From: Planctomycetales bacterium 10988
GTDB lineage: Bacteria; Planctomycetota; Planctomycetia; Pirellulales; Pb10988
Assembly: GCA_009664345.1 (NCBI GenBank)
Contig: CP043547.1
Coordinates: 6,352,709-6,416,708, forward strand
Reading direction: 5' to 3'
DNA: 64,000 nt
Shown: piece by piece, positions 55,455 through 64,000 of the stretch
Numbering within the stretch: position 1 is the first letter of the stretch
Layout: each line of letters begins with the position of its first letter
The notes under the pieces: model-generated
The model's input: the letters and a program-made list of their open reading frames with translations, nothing else
Databases searched by the model: none
What the model was told of the DNA's origin: nothing
Made by a program: the position numbers and the translations under genes

Positions 55455-56179
55455 CAATGAGCCTCCACAGCCGAGGTTGTCGGGGAAGGTTGATTGAGAA
55501 CATCCGATTTCACGAGTCCATCCCGGAAACGAATGACTCGCTTTGCCTGTTCGGCCACTTCCTCTTCGTGGGTGACCATCACAATCGTCCGGCCTTCTTG
55601 ATTCAATTCACTCAATAAATTGAGAATCTCTTCGGTCGTAACCGAATCAAGATTCCCCGTTGGTTCATCCGCCAGCAGGATCGTCGGGCGATTGGCAAGT
55701 GCCCGAGCAACCGCTGCCCGTTGGCGTTGTCCCCCGGAGAGTTCCGTAGGTCGGTGATCGATGCGATCTCCCAACCCAACACGGCGAGCCAATTCCCGGC
55801 AACGCTCATGATCCTCGGTGGTGATTTTTCGATTGGAATAGAAGAGAGGCGTTTGAATATTTTCCAGCACAGTAAGTTGAGAAATCAGATTGAACGATTG
55901 GAAAATAAAGCCGATACGTTGCGAACGAATCTCGGAGAGTCGATCATCCGACATTTGAGCAACATCTTCTCCTTGAAGAATGTATTGCCCGGAGGTCGGT
56001 CGATCGAGACATCCTAACATGTTGAGGAAAGTCGACTTACCCGATCCAGATGGCCCCATGATGGCGACGTAATCGCCTCGCGGAAATTCCAGAGATACGC
56101 CCGCGAGTGCTCGAACGACTTCGCCACCAAGGTGATATTCTTTGGTCAGATCGACGACGCTTGCCGCTACTTCACTCAT
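55454..56179 (-). CDS. ABC transporter ATPase (LolD/MacB type)
   Basis: A 241-residue ATPase from the ATG at 56179, which overlaps the fusion-protein gene by four bases (ATGA). Walker A GPSGSGKSTFL, the Q-loop FIFQSFNL, the signature LSGGQRQRAA, Walker B ILLADEPTGNLD and the switch TMVMVTHEEE (as VMVTHEEE) are all intact. The length and the short DEPTGNLD layout match the LolD/MacB group. It powers the permease encoded immediately downstream. A C-terminal tail of ~15 residues is unremarkable. Confidence 0.97.
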   Translation of the reverse strand: MSEVAASVVDLTKEYHLGGEVVRALAGVSLEFPRGDYVAIMGPSGSGKSTFLNMLGCLDRPTSGQYILQGEDVAQMSDDRLSEIRSQRIGFIFQSFNLISQLTVLENIQTPLFYSNRKITTEDHERCRELARRVGLGDRIDHRPTELSGGQRQRAAVARALANRPTILLADEPTGNLDSVTTEEILNLLSELNQEGRTIVMVTHEEEVAEQAKRVIRFRDGLVKSDVLNQPSPTTSAVEAH

Positions 56180-58008
56180 TGGCCCCTCAAGCTACGTTCA
56201 CCGGCCGGTTTGTTGCTTTCAGGAGCTTGAGCGATGTTTTCCGGACTTGTTCGTTCGGCTCCGTTTGGCTTTCGTTTGGCCGGAAGTCCTTTCAACTCCG
56301 CGGTTTCCAGCTTCCCATTTCCATTTTTGTCCAATTCAGTGAAACGGGCTTGCAACGGGGCGGGCACTTCCTCGGAACTGAGCGAGCCATCGCCATCGGC
56401 GTCCAGGCGAGAAAGCATTGCTTGCGGAGTGCGGTTCGCTGGAGCAGCCGCCAGGGTATCGGATTCTCCCGATTTTTCTCCGGCTTTCGGTCGACCAGCT
56501 TTACCGGCCTTCCCAGCCTTTCCACCTTTGCCGCGTTCTCCTTTTTCGGAGGCAATCGCGGAAGGAATGACTTCGTCGATACGCTTTTCGCGGAAAGTAT
56601 CTTCAAGGAAGGGAAGCGGGTTCATCACCACTTCATCAGAATCCTTAACTCCTTTGCGAATCACCACATATTGATCATTATGGCTACCTAATTGAACCTT
56701 GCGAACCTCTGGTCCGCGAGGAGTTTTTAGGCAGACGAAATGATCTCGACCGATTTGCTTGACCGATTGCACAGGCACTTGGAAAGCATTTTCTTCAGCA
56801 TTGACCAAGATGGCCACTTGAGCCGACATTCCAGGCTTCAAACTTTGGCTGGGATTGTCGATCGAGACATTCACTGCGTACTCTTTGACATTACTGTAAT
56901 AGGAAGGAATCGGAATGGCATCGACTTTGGTAACATTTCCATAAAGCTCCATTCCATGCAGGGCATCCATCGTAAGTCGTGCTTCCTGACCGATTTCCAT
57001 CAATCCGACGCGGGATTCCTTGACCTTGACGCGAACTTGCATCTGGTCCGGATCAGGAAGACGAATAATGACCTGGCGTTCTCGAACCGAGAGGCCTTCT
57101 TCGATCAAAAGTTCGGTGCTTCCTCGACGATCCGTTTCATTGGCATAGACAACTTGGCCAGCCGAAGGGGCATAGACGACACAGTTGGCAATATTGGCCT
57201 GAATTTCCTTCAACTGATCTTCTTCCAATTTAAAGCTAGATTGTTGTGCCAACATTTTCGCTTCGGCGGTTCCCAAATCGCTTTCTAACAATTTAAGAGT
57301 TTTCTTCTTGGTGAAGTTCTCTAAAACCATTTTCTTCGTACGGGAAGCATCAAGATTGAGCTTCGCATTGGTGACCGCAAATTGATCGGCTTCCAACTGA
57401 ACCGGAGTAACATACCCTTTTTGTGCCATCTTTTCCGAATAGCGGGCGTAATCTTCGGCACGACGGAGATTTTCCTCGGCGACAACAATTTCCGCTTCAA
57501 CGGTTTGCAATTCTTGTTTGAAAGTCCCGTTGATATATTCATCAATTGCGATCTTGGCGGATTCAAAAGCCAATTCCGTTTGAATTTTAGCGGCACGGGC
57601 TTGCTCATAAATAATCCGTTGTTGAACTTCTTCTTCACGAAGAGCAGCCGATTCAAACTCGATGAGCTTTTCACCAGGTTGAACGAAGGTTCCTTCGGGT
57701 ATCAGCCATAGAATCGTGGTTGAATACCCACTCCCTTTCCCTTTGACTTCGCAACGGATGTCGACATTGCTGGAGCTTTCGACTTCCCCTTCAGCAAGAA
57801 CCCGGTGTTCAAAACGATTATGAATCACAGGAGTAACAATCACATTGGTTAATGATTGCCCCTCCGATTCGCCTGGATTGTAGAAATTCCAAGCGAGAGC
57901 CGCACATCCTGAGACAGCGGCTAACCCAAAGAGCATTCCAATCCAAGAAAGACCAAGGCGTGAAACAGTCCGGTTTCGTGAGCTTTTGGGAAGAGTTTGA
58001 TGATTCAT
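56176..58008 (-). CDS. Membrane fusion protein (MacA/HlyD type) with C-terminal EF-hands
   Basis: A 610-residue protein from the ATG at 58008; the frame extends 17 codons further but without support. One transmembrane segment (GLSWIGMLFGLAAVSGCAAL) near the N-terminus is followed by barrel-sandwich and long coiled-coil halves (about 140-300), then beta-barrel domains (VFQVPVQSV). Residues ~490-520 are Gly/Lys-rich (KGERGKGGKAGKAGKAG). Two EF-hand loops follow (DADGDGSLSSEE and DKNGNGKLETAE). The usual MacA length is ~370, so the ~120-residue calcium-binding tail is an addition. The gene is the first of a coupled three-gene operon with ATPase and permease. No TolC-like gene is in the window. 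Confidence 0.93.
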   Translation of the reverse strand: MNHQTLPKSSRNRTVSRLGLSWIGMLFGLAAVSGCAALAWNFYNPGESEGQSLTNVIVTPVIHNRFEHRVLAEGEVESSSNVDIRCEVKGKGSGYSTTILWLIPEGTFVQPGEKLIEFESAALREEEVQQRIIYEQARAAKIQTELAFESAKIAIDEYINGTFKQELQTVEAEIVVAEENLRRAEDYARYSEKMAQKGYVTPVQLEADQFAVTNAKLNLDASRTKKMVLENFTKKKTLKLLESDLGTAEAKMLAQQSSFKLEEDQLKEIQANIANCVVYAPSAGQVVYANETDRRGSTELLIEEGLSVRERQVIIRLPDPDQMQVRVKVKESRVGLMEIGQEARLTMDALHGMELYGNVTKVDAIPIPSYYSNVKEYAVNVSIDNPSQSLKPGMSAQVAILVNAEENAFQVPVQSVKQIGRDHFVCLKTPRGPEVRKVQLGSHNDQYVVIRKGVKDSDEVVMNPLPFLEDTFREKRIDEVIPSAIASEKGERGKGGKAGKAGKAGRPKAGEKSGESDTLAAAPANRTPQAMLSRLDADGDGSLSSEEVPAPLQARFTELDKNGNGKLETAELKGLPAKRKPNGAERTSPENIAQAPESNKPAGERSLRGQ

Positions 58009-58631
58009 GGTTGTCGCGATCCTGAAAGTGAAGGAATCTCGGAAAGAGATGAAGGGCAACGACCTCTAGACATTGAACCAAAAGGCTTGGCAAAAGTTTC
58101 GCTAGAAATAGTGATCGTAAATCTGCTAACAAATTAACAAAGATTTATATCTTTATTGATAGCATAATCTATTTTTAGATGCCACAACATAACAAAATTT
58201 CTGAAAAGTTTCTGAGAATGAAACGATTTTTCTTCCTGGAAGAACTAAAATTCTCACTCGATAAAATGACGCAAGATTAGTAATTACAATAATTTAAGTG
58301 CAGTACAGATTCGAGGTTTTTGGAAAGGTCTTTAGCAGCGTTAATGGATTATTCGTCCCCAGCAAAATCGAATCTTTTTCCAAGAGGTTTACCTATCTAT
58401 CCGATTTTAAGCGCCAATTGTTCACGAAACTTGAGAGGAATCCCTGTAAAAAATTTGTTTTTTGCAACAGTTAAACTGAAATTTACTTCATTGAAATCTC
58501 GCCAGTCGGTTCGTGAGGAGCTAGGTAGTTCGGTTGTGAGTTTTCCGCACTCCGAGTAGAATCAAGGTTGGTGCATTTCGATATCCCGCACGTTCAAACG
58601 CCACTTTTGCCTCCGTTTCTCGGGAGAATTT
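58009..58631. other. AT-rich intergenic region
   Basis: About 620 bp between the divergent ABC operon and the DUF4159 gene, so promoters for both should be here. It is strongly AT-rich, especially 58130-58300. I see no gene. The CGGGAGAATTT before 58632 is the downstream ribosome-binding site. Confidence 0.5.
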
Positions 58632-61097
58632 ATGTCCTTCCTTTATGGCCCTCGCTGGGAAAAAGTGGCAATGATGAAGAAAGCTAAGGGCTCTTTCTCT
58701 CCCCGTCCTCTGTTAGTACTCCTGTTTGGGTGTTGCAGCTTCCTGTTCGCTCCGGTTCAGAAATCTGCTTACGGGCAAGGTTTCGATCTCAAGCCTGAGC
58801 AAGTTCGCCGGGCCATTGATCGCGGGGTCGATTATCTCGTTCGACGGCAAGAAGATGATGGCACTTGGATTCACTATGGAGATTATGAACATGGGCAAGC
58901 GGCCCTGACGGTCTTGGCATTGTTGCAAGCGGGCATGTCTCCCGAGGATGGACCTGTTCAAAAGACACTCTCTTATTTACGGACGAAAGGTCGTTCCGAG
59001 AAAACTTATACGGTTGCTTTGGAGACCATGGCCTTTACCGCGGCTAGAAGTTTGCCGGATATCGGTATCATCCGTCGCAATGCGAAGTGGTTGGAACAGA
59101 ACCAAAACGACAACGGTACCTGGTCTTACGGCCCGGAGATCAGTCACAGCAATCGAACCGGCGATCATTCGAATACCCAATTTGCCCTGCTGGGGTTATA
59201 CGAGGCGGAACGCTTCTCCCAGTCGATTCAGGAAGACAATAATGCCAGTATCCGCATCGATTCCCGGACGTGGCAGAATTCTCTGGATCATTTTTTAAGC
59301 ACGCAGAATATTGATGGTTCTTGGGGATATACTTCTGCGGATCGGGCGGCGTCCGCGAGTATGACGTGTGCAGGTATCTCCTCGGTTATTATCTGTTCAA
59401 CGAAGCTCCGGGATTCTGAAAGTAAATTAGACAACCAAGGCGAGCTTCCCTGTTGCGGGGCGATGCCGGAGAATCGGGCGGATGAAAGCATCGACCGCGG
59501 GCTGCAATGGCTTGCTAAAAATTTCTCCGTCGATAGCAATATCGGGGCATCGGGTTCGTGGCTCTTTTATTATCTCTATGGGTTGGAACGAGTTGGGCGG
59601 CTTTCCTCGCAACGGTTTATTGGAAATCATGACTGGTATCGCGAAGGGACAGCCAAGCTGGTTCAGGCTCAAGATGGGCTCAATGGTTTTTGGCAAGGCG
59701 TTGGGTTGGTCGAAAATCAATATCCCGACATCGCGACCAGTCTGGCCTTGCTATTTCTCACCAAAGGCCGTCGCCCTTTGTTATTGGCCAAAGTGGTGCA
59801 TGGTCCCGCCAGAGATTGGAATCATCACCCCGATGACGCTGCTCATTTAACGAGGTATGTAGAAAATCAATGGGAAGTCGATCTCACCTGGCAGTTGATT
59901 GATCTTGAAGATGCCACCGTCGAGGACTTACGCCAAATTCCTGTCCTTTATATTAGTGGTCAACGTGCTCCCAATTTCAGCGATCAGAGCTTGACCAAGA
60001 TTAAGGAATATCTTCAAGAAGGCGGCTTCGTCTTCGCGGAGGCCTGTTGCAATGGAAAGCGCTCCGGCTTTGATCAAGGGTTTCGGCAAATGGTCCGCAA
60101 GATGTTTCCCGATCATCCACAAGGGCTGGTCCCACTTTTAGAAGAGCATCCTATTTGGCGCGTGGAGGAGATTGTTCCGCCCGAAGCGGTTGGTTCCCTG
60201 CATGGAATGAATGTCAGTTGCCGAACGAGTATTATTTATAGTGATGAAGATATCTCCTGCCGGTGGCAATTTGGAATGCCTCCGTTTGTGCGAAATCTCA
60301 AACGGCTCGACGCGGATCTTTACCAAGAAGTCCGCACGGCTCAATCGATTGGAATCAATGTGCTGGCTTATGCGACCAATCGCGAACTGAAGTACAAGTT
60401 TGAATATTTCAACGATCGCGAACTTGATCTTCCCCGAAATATCCTTTCTCGGAATCAACTCTATCTCGCCCAAGTTTTGCATAGTGGAGGAAGTGAAGCC
60501 GCCCCGCAAGCCTTGCCCAATCTCAAGCGGCAACTTGTGCAAACGGGGCGACTGGATGTTCATTTTCAACCAGCTGAACTCCCGCTGGCCGATCCGAAAA
60601 TCTTTGACTATCCCGTCCTGTTTATGCACGGAAGGAATGCCTTCACGCTCAGTCAGGCGGATCGTGATAATTTAAAGGAATATGTCAATCGCGGCGGGGT
60701 GGTGTTAGCGGATAGCATTTGTGGCAACAAAGCCTTCGCAGATAGTTTTCGCCAGGCGATGAAGGAGACCTTTCCCGAAATTCCCTTGGAAAGAATTCCC
60801 ACCGAACATCCTCTGTTCACATCACAATTTGGGGGATTTGATTTGAAAACGATCCGTCGTCGCGAAGCCCAACGGGCTGGGGAAAACCAACCATTGCGGG
60901 TCTTTGAAAGAAAAACGGAACCCTTGCTGGAAGGCATCGCCATCGGTGAGCGATACGCGGTTCTTTTCTCCCCTTATGATATGAGTTGTGCAATGGAAAA
61001 TAACGCCTCCATCGATTGCGAAGGTTATATCACCGAGGATGCCCTCAGGATCGGGGTCAATGCGGTTCTGTATTCTCTGAATCAACCTGGACCCTAG
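58632..61097 (+). CDS. Exported alpha-toroid (prenyltransferase-like repeat) plus tandem DUF4159 protein
   Basis: An 821-residue protein from an ATG with GGAG seven bases upstream. A signal sequence (RPLLVLLFGCCSFLFAP) precedes residues ~45-370, which have squalene-cyclase/prenyltransferase-type repeats (VDYLVRRQEDDGTWIHYG, LEQNQNDNGTWSYG, LSTQNIDGSWGY) expected to form an alpha/alpha toroid. Two DUF4159-like domains follow: about 415-585 (IPVLYISGQRAPNFS, EGGFVFAEACCNG) and about 637-821 (YPVLFMHGRNAFTLS, RGGVVLADSICGN). DUF4159 has a ThuA/glutamine-amidotransferase-like fold of unknown role. No terpene-cyclase DxDD motif was seen in the toroid, so enzymatic cyclisation is unlikely. The protein is common in planctomycetes but uncharacterised. 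Confidence 0.92.
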   Translation: MSFLYGPRWEKVAMMKKAKGSFSPRPLLVLLFGCCSFLFAPVQKSAYGQGFDLKPEQVRRAIDRGVDYLVRRQEDDGTWIHYGDYEHGQAALTVLALLQAGMSPEDGPVQKTLSYLRTKGRSEKTYTVALETMAFTAARSLPDIGIIRRNAKWLEQNQNDNGTWSYGPEISHSNRTGDHSNTQFALLGLYEAERFSQSIQEDNNASIRIDSRTWQNSLDHFLSTQNIDGSWGYTSADRAASASMTCAGISSVIICSTKLRDSESKLDNQGELPCCGAMPENRADESIDRGLQWLAKNFSVDSNIGASGSWLFYYLYGLERVGRLSSQRFIGNHDWYREGTAKLVQAQDGLNGFWQGVGLVENQYPDIATSLALLFLTKGRRPLLLAKVVHGPARDWNHHPDDAAHLTRYVENQWEVDLTWQLIDLEDATVEDLRQIPVLYISGQRAPNFSDQSLTKIKEYLQEGGFVFAEACCNGKRSGFDQGFRQMVRKMFPDHPQGLVPLLEEHPIWRVEEIVPPEAVGSLHGMNVSCRTSIIYSDEDISCRWQFGMPPFVRNLKRLDADLYQEVRTAQSIGINVLAYATNRELKYKFEYFNDRELDLPRNILSRNQLYLAQVLHSGGSEAAPQALPNLKRQLVQTGRLDVHFQPAELPLADPKIFDYPVLFMHGRNAFTLSQADRDNLKEYVNRGGVVLADSICGNKAFADSFRQAMKETFPEIPLERIPTEHPLFTSQFGGFDLKTIRRREAQRAGENQPLRVFERKTEPLLEGIAIGERYAVLFSPYDMSCAMENNASIDCEGYITEDALRIGVNAVLYSLNQPGP

Positions 61098-61369
61098 TCG
61101 CAAAATAAATATTCTTGCGAAACTTTCCTTCCAACCTAGGGTTAATATAGAGAACCTTGCTCTCTCCATGGGCAGGTTTTGGGCACCTACAAAAAGCTAA
61201 TCGAGTTCTGGCATCGCCTTCTGAGGAACGTTGACAGAGCTTCCAAGCGAAAACCGCTGAAAATCTTCCCCACGCGCGATGTCGCGTGCTATGTTCAAGA
61301 CAATCCCCACGCATTGAAGCAATGCGATCTTTCCACCTCATCGAATGAGGCTACGTTAGGTAAGGCGAT

Positions 61370-64000
61370 ATGAACTGCAAAAAATTCCCCCACGGCACCC
61401 TCTCAGGCAATGGATGGTCGTGCAGTCTGAAGCATCTTCTGCTTCCGTTGTTGCTCATTGCCGGTCTGACTTCCCCCAGCTTTGGTCAATCCATCCCCGA
61501 ATTGTTGGGGAAGATGGCACTCCTGGAAGAACCGGGAGTCATGAAATCTCTCAACCTACGCGAGGCGGAGCAAGAGCAAATCCTTGAATGGATCGATCGC
61601 CGCGTCGAAGCAGGCACGGAATTGTTGCTCGATGTCAATGACTTGCCGCCTGCCGAACGAGATCAACGCTTGGCTCCATTCCGTCGTGAAACCGAGTCGC
61701 TCGGCCAAAATCTCCTTTCGGAGGAACAGTGGGAAAAGCTCAATTCGATCGGGATTCGCTCCCAGGGGATGGAGTCACTCGCCGATCCAAAGCTGGCCGA
61801 GGAGCTGGAACTTTCCGAGCAACAACGCACCGCCAGAGATCAAATTTTAGCGGAGAAGCAACAAGCACTCATCGGGGCGGACTCGTTGGAAAAGGAGAAA
61901 GTCGAAGCGACTGCCGAACGCAGACTTCGCGATCTTCTTTCCGATAATCAATGGACGAAATGGCAAACCTTGGCAGGAGAGGATGAAACCGCCGATGCTG
62001 AACCTGCTGCCGAAATGACTGAAGATTCGACCGAGGCGGCGAATCCTCCTGCGGAAGAGTCCACTCAGCAACAAGTTGCAGCAGAGGAAACTTCAGAATC
62101 CATGCCCGCCGAAGAGGATGATGTCTGGAATCTGCTAGATGAGTTTGCCGATGAGACTCCTGCGACTACGATGCAACCCGTTCAACCCGCGGAACCTCCG
62201 GGAGAAATGAAGATCCGTTTCAATTTCCGCTATCAACCTTGGGCGGAAGTCCTCGATTGGTTCGCCGACATCGCGGACCTTTCCCTCGTGATGGAATCTC
62301 CCCCGCAAGGCACCTTTAACTATTCGGATTCGCGTTCATACACTGCCAGCGAAGCGATTGACCTTTTGAATAGTGTCCTCCTCACCAAAGGCTTTACGCT
62401 GGTGAGAAAGGAACGCTTGCTCATCTTGGTCAATTTGGAAGATACCCTGCCGCCCAACTTGGTGAATGAAATTCCGCTGACGGAACTCGATGACCGGGGT
62501 GAATATGAACTCGTCAAGGTTCGATTTCCTTTGAATAAAATGTCCGCCACGGAAGCGGAGACGGAAATTCAACCACTCATCGGGCCGCAAGGAAGTATTG
62601 TCAAACTGGAAAAAGCCCGCCAAATCGTCGTGACCGAAACCGCCGGGCGTTTGAGAACAATCCGCGATGTCATTGACCGTATCGAAAATCCCAATGGAGA
62701 AGGAACGATCCAGATCTTCACTTTGGAGAATGCCCTCCTTGATGACGCCATGATCGCCATTCGCCAGCTGATGGACATTCCGCTTGATCTGACCAACACC
62801 ACCGATGGCTCGTTGCGGTTGGCTCTCGACCCGATTGGGAATCGCTTTTTGGCTTCGGGAACTCCGGATAAGATTCGGCAATTGAAGGAGATCCTTGAAG
62901 TCGTCGATGTGCCAAGTACCGGAAGTGATACTTTTGGTGCCGGCACCGCTTTGGAAACGCCACAATTAGATATTTATCCAGTCGGCTCCGCGGATTCTGA
63001 GTCGGCGTTGCTTGTTTTACAGACCTTGTTGTCTGGAAGTTTGACGGCTCGCCTTTCGATCGATCCCAAGACGGGGAACCTGATCGCGTTGGCCACTCCA
63101 ACCGAACATGCCACCATCAACGCGACTTTGAAGCAGATGCAACAAGAAGCCCGCGAAGTGGAGGTCTTGCAACTTCGCGTGATCGATCCCCAGATTGCCG
63201 TGCTTTCCATTACCAAGCTCTTTGGGGCAACGGGCGATGGCGACGTTCGGGCACCGACGATCGATGCCGATCCGCTCTCGCGTCAATTGCTGGTGCGAGG
63301 TTCGCAATCACAAATTGCTCAAATTCGGCAGCTCTTGGAAAAGATGGGCGAGGATTTTTCGGAAGAAGCGAATACCGGCTCCCGCGTGCGAATGCTTTCC
63401 GTTTCGGAGCGGCAACTCGCCCCGGTGCTTCAACAACTGCAAACCCTTTGGCCGACGATGCGAGAAAATAAAATCCGCATTGTTCGACCCGGTGAATCTT
63501 TGCAAAACCCTAACAACCCAGCCATCAATCAAATTCCGCCGGAGGTATTGCGGCAGCTTTTTGAAGGCCCCTCCACTCCATCTCCGAATTCACAACGGCA
63601 AAGATACGAGGAGGATGAATACTATCAAGAGCGCGAGCCGAAAGCACAGCCAGAGCGTGAACCGCCACAGGCATATTACCAGCCGCAACAACGTTCGCAG
63701 TATGCCTCCTTGGTAAAAGAAGATTCCGCCGAATCCCAAAACTACTTTTTGCCTGTGCAGCAACGCGTGTCGCCCTCGCCTGCGGATTCGAATTCCTCGG
63801 CAAGTCCGGCTCCGATCTTCATCATGCCGGATGCCAATGGAATCATCATCGCTTCCGATGACCCCAGGGCGTTGGATGATTTCGAACGTTTGCTCCAAGC
63901 CTTGACGAGTAACAGCTTGTCTGGCCAAGAGTTCACAGTCTTCTATTTAAAAAGTGCCAGCGCTGCTGCGGTTGCAGAAGTTTTAAGTACCGTTTTGGGA
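61370..64000 (+). CDS. Exported protein with repeated secretin N-domains (partial, 3' end outside window)
   Basis: An open frame of 877 codons from the ATG at 61370 to the right edge without a stop. A signal peptide (KHLLLPLLLIAGLTSPSFG) opens it. Residues ~40-200 have two Spy-like LS-x-x-Q segments (LLSEEQWEKLNS, LELSEQQRTARD). An acidic Glu/Ala-rich stretch follows. From ~280 on there are a STN-like region (RFNFRYQPWAEVLDWFAD) and then repeated NolW/secretin N-domain units, recognisable by strings such as VKLEKARQIVVTETAGRL, ALDPIGNRFLASGT and SIDPKTGNLIALATP. Known secretins use these to build an outer-membrane channel. Whether the missing C-terminus has a secretin barrel cannot be judged. 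Function is unknown. Confidence 0.88.
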   Translation, partial: MNCKKFPHGTLSGNGWSCSLKHLLLPLLLIAGLTSPSFGQSIPELLGKMALLEEPGVMKSLNLREAEQEQILEWIDRRVEAGTELLLDVNDLPPAERDQRLAPFRRETESLGQNLLSEEQWEKLNSIGIRSQGMESLADPKLAEELELSEQQRTARDQILAEKQQALIGADSLEKEKVEATAERRLRDLLSDNQWTKWQTLAGEDETADAEPAAEMTEDSTEAANPPAEESTQQQVAAEETSESMPAEEDDVWNLLDEFADETPATTMQPVQPAEPPGEMKIRFNFRYQPWAEVLDWFADIADLSLVMESPPQGTFNYSDSRSYTASEAIDLLNSVLLTKGFTLVRKERLLILVNLEDTLPPNLVNEIPLTELDDRGEYELVKVRFPLNKMSATEAETEIQPLIGPQGSIVKLEKARQIVVTETAGRLRTIRDVIDRIENPNGEGTIQIFTLENALLDDAMIAIRQLMDIPLDLTNTTDGSLRLALDPIGNRFLASGTPDKIRQLKEILEVVDVPSTGSDTFGAGTALETPQLDIYPVGSADSESALLVLQTLLSGSLTARLSIDPKTGNLIALATPTEHATINATLKQMQQEAREVEVLQLRVIDPQIAVLSITKLFGATGDGDVRAPTIDADPLSRQLLVRGSQSQIAQIRQLLEKMGEDFSEEANTGSRVRMLSVSERQLAPVLQQLQTLWPTMRENKIRIVRPGESLQNPNNPAINQIPPEVLRQLFEGPSTPSPNSQRQRYEEDEYYQEREPKAQPEREPPQAYYQPQQRSQYASLVKEDSAESQNYFLPVQQRVSPSPADSNSSASPAPIFIMPDANGIIIASDDPRALDDFERLLQALTSNSLSGQEFTVFYLKSASAAAVAEVLSTVLG

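Noticed and set aside
61098-61120. Possible terminator after the DUF4159 gene
   Set aside because: A 6-bp stem (TCGCAA and TTGCGA) with an 11-base loop exists right after the stop codon, but there is no adequate T-run. Too weak to call.

Overview
The window reads as chromosomal DNA of a planctomycete (Planctomycetales, genus not assigned). The evidence is the family mix rather than a marker gene: a DUF1573 protein, a multiheme cytochrome with a planctomycete-type (PSCyt1-like) cytochrome segment, a Cys-type sulfatase, a Tat-exported sugar isomerase-like protein, a soluble Ser/Thr kinase with the short N-terminal extension common in this phylum, tandem DUF4159 domains, a giant SdrD-B-repeat protein whose N-terminus ends in MERREMLSA, and membrane fusion proteins carrying EF-hands. 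No rRNA, tRNA, CRISPR array, transposase or phage gene was found. Genes are moderately packed, with several AT-rich gaps of 300-640 bp.

Layout. 1-2083: a very acidic, repetitive protein with a MerR/excisionase-type N-terminal HTH, running off the left edge, with a perfect 22-bp palindrome just upstream of its start. 2726-6042 (minus): a Tat-type sugar isomerase-like protein, a CcbP-like protein with a TTG start, a fumarylacetoacetate hydrolase-family enzyme and the ribosome-rescue hydrolase ArfB; a pair of REPIN-like repeats lies upstream of the FAH gene. 6419-13609 (plus): DUF1573 protein, lipoprotein tetraheme cytochrome fused to a degenerate metallophosphatase domain, membrane-anchored hexaheme cytochrome, and a predicted outer-membrane beta-barrel. 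This set could form an envelope-spanning redox system and is the best candidate here for something undescribed. 13635-17248 (minus): Ser/Thr kinase plus an unknown partner, and a metallophosphoesterase. 17401-19278: GlmS with a hairpin-prone leader. 19763-22320 (plus): aminotransferase and a single LptF/LptG-type permease. 22332-24681 (minus): glycosyltransferase and UDP-sugar dehydrogenase. 24913-27003 (plus): KtrB-KtrA potassium uptake. 27062-29736 (minus): sulfatase and ComF-like protein.

29889-40299 (plus): AddB-like and AddA-like recombination nucleases in overlapping frames, a DUF4139 protein, a strong UUCG terminator and the CCA-adding enzyme. 40269-49404 (minus): the ten-repeat SdrD-B protein, a Tat-exported WD40 protein and a SurA-like foldase. 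49934-58008 (minus): Mfd, the RdgB/HAM1 pyrophosphatase, then a translationally coupled MacA/MacB-type system (membrane fusion protein with EF-hands, ATPase, permease). 58632-64000 (plus): an exported helical-toroid/tandem DUF4159 protein and a secretin-N-domain protein that runs off the right edge.

Functionally the window is rich in envelope biology: export, outer-membrane assembly, surface repeats, polysaccharide precursors, cytochromes and calcium-binding modules. DNA repair (addAB, mfd), nucleotide-pool cleaning and translation rescue genes are interspersed. Domain assignments come from reading motifs, not from database searches, and the starts I moved from the longest frame are explained in each entry.
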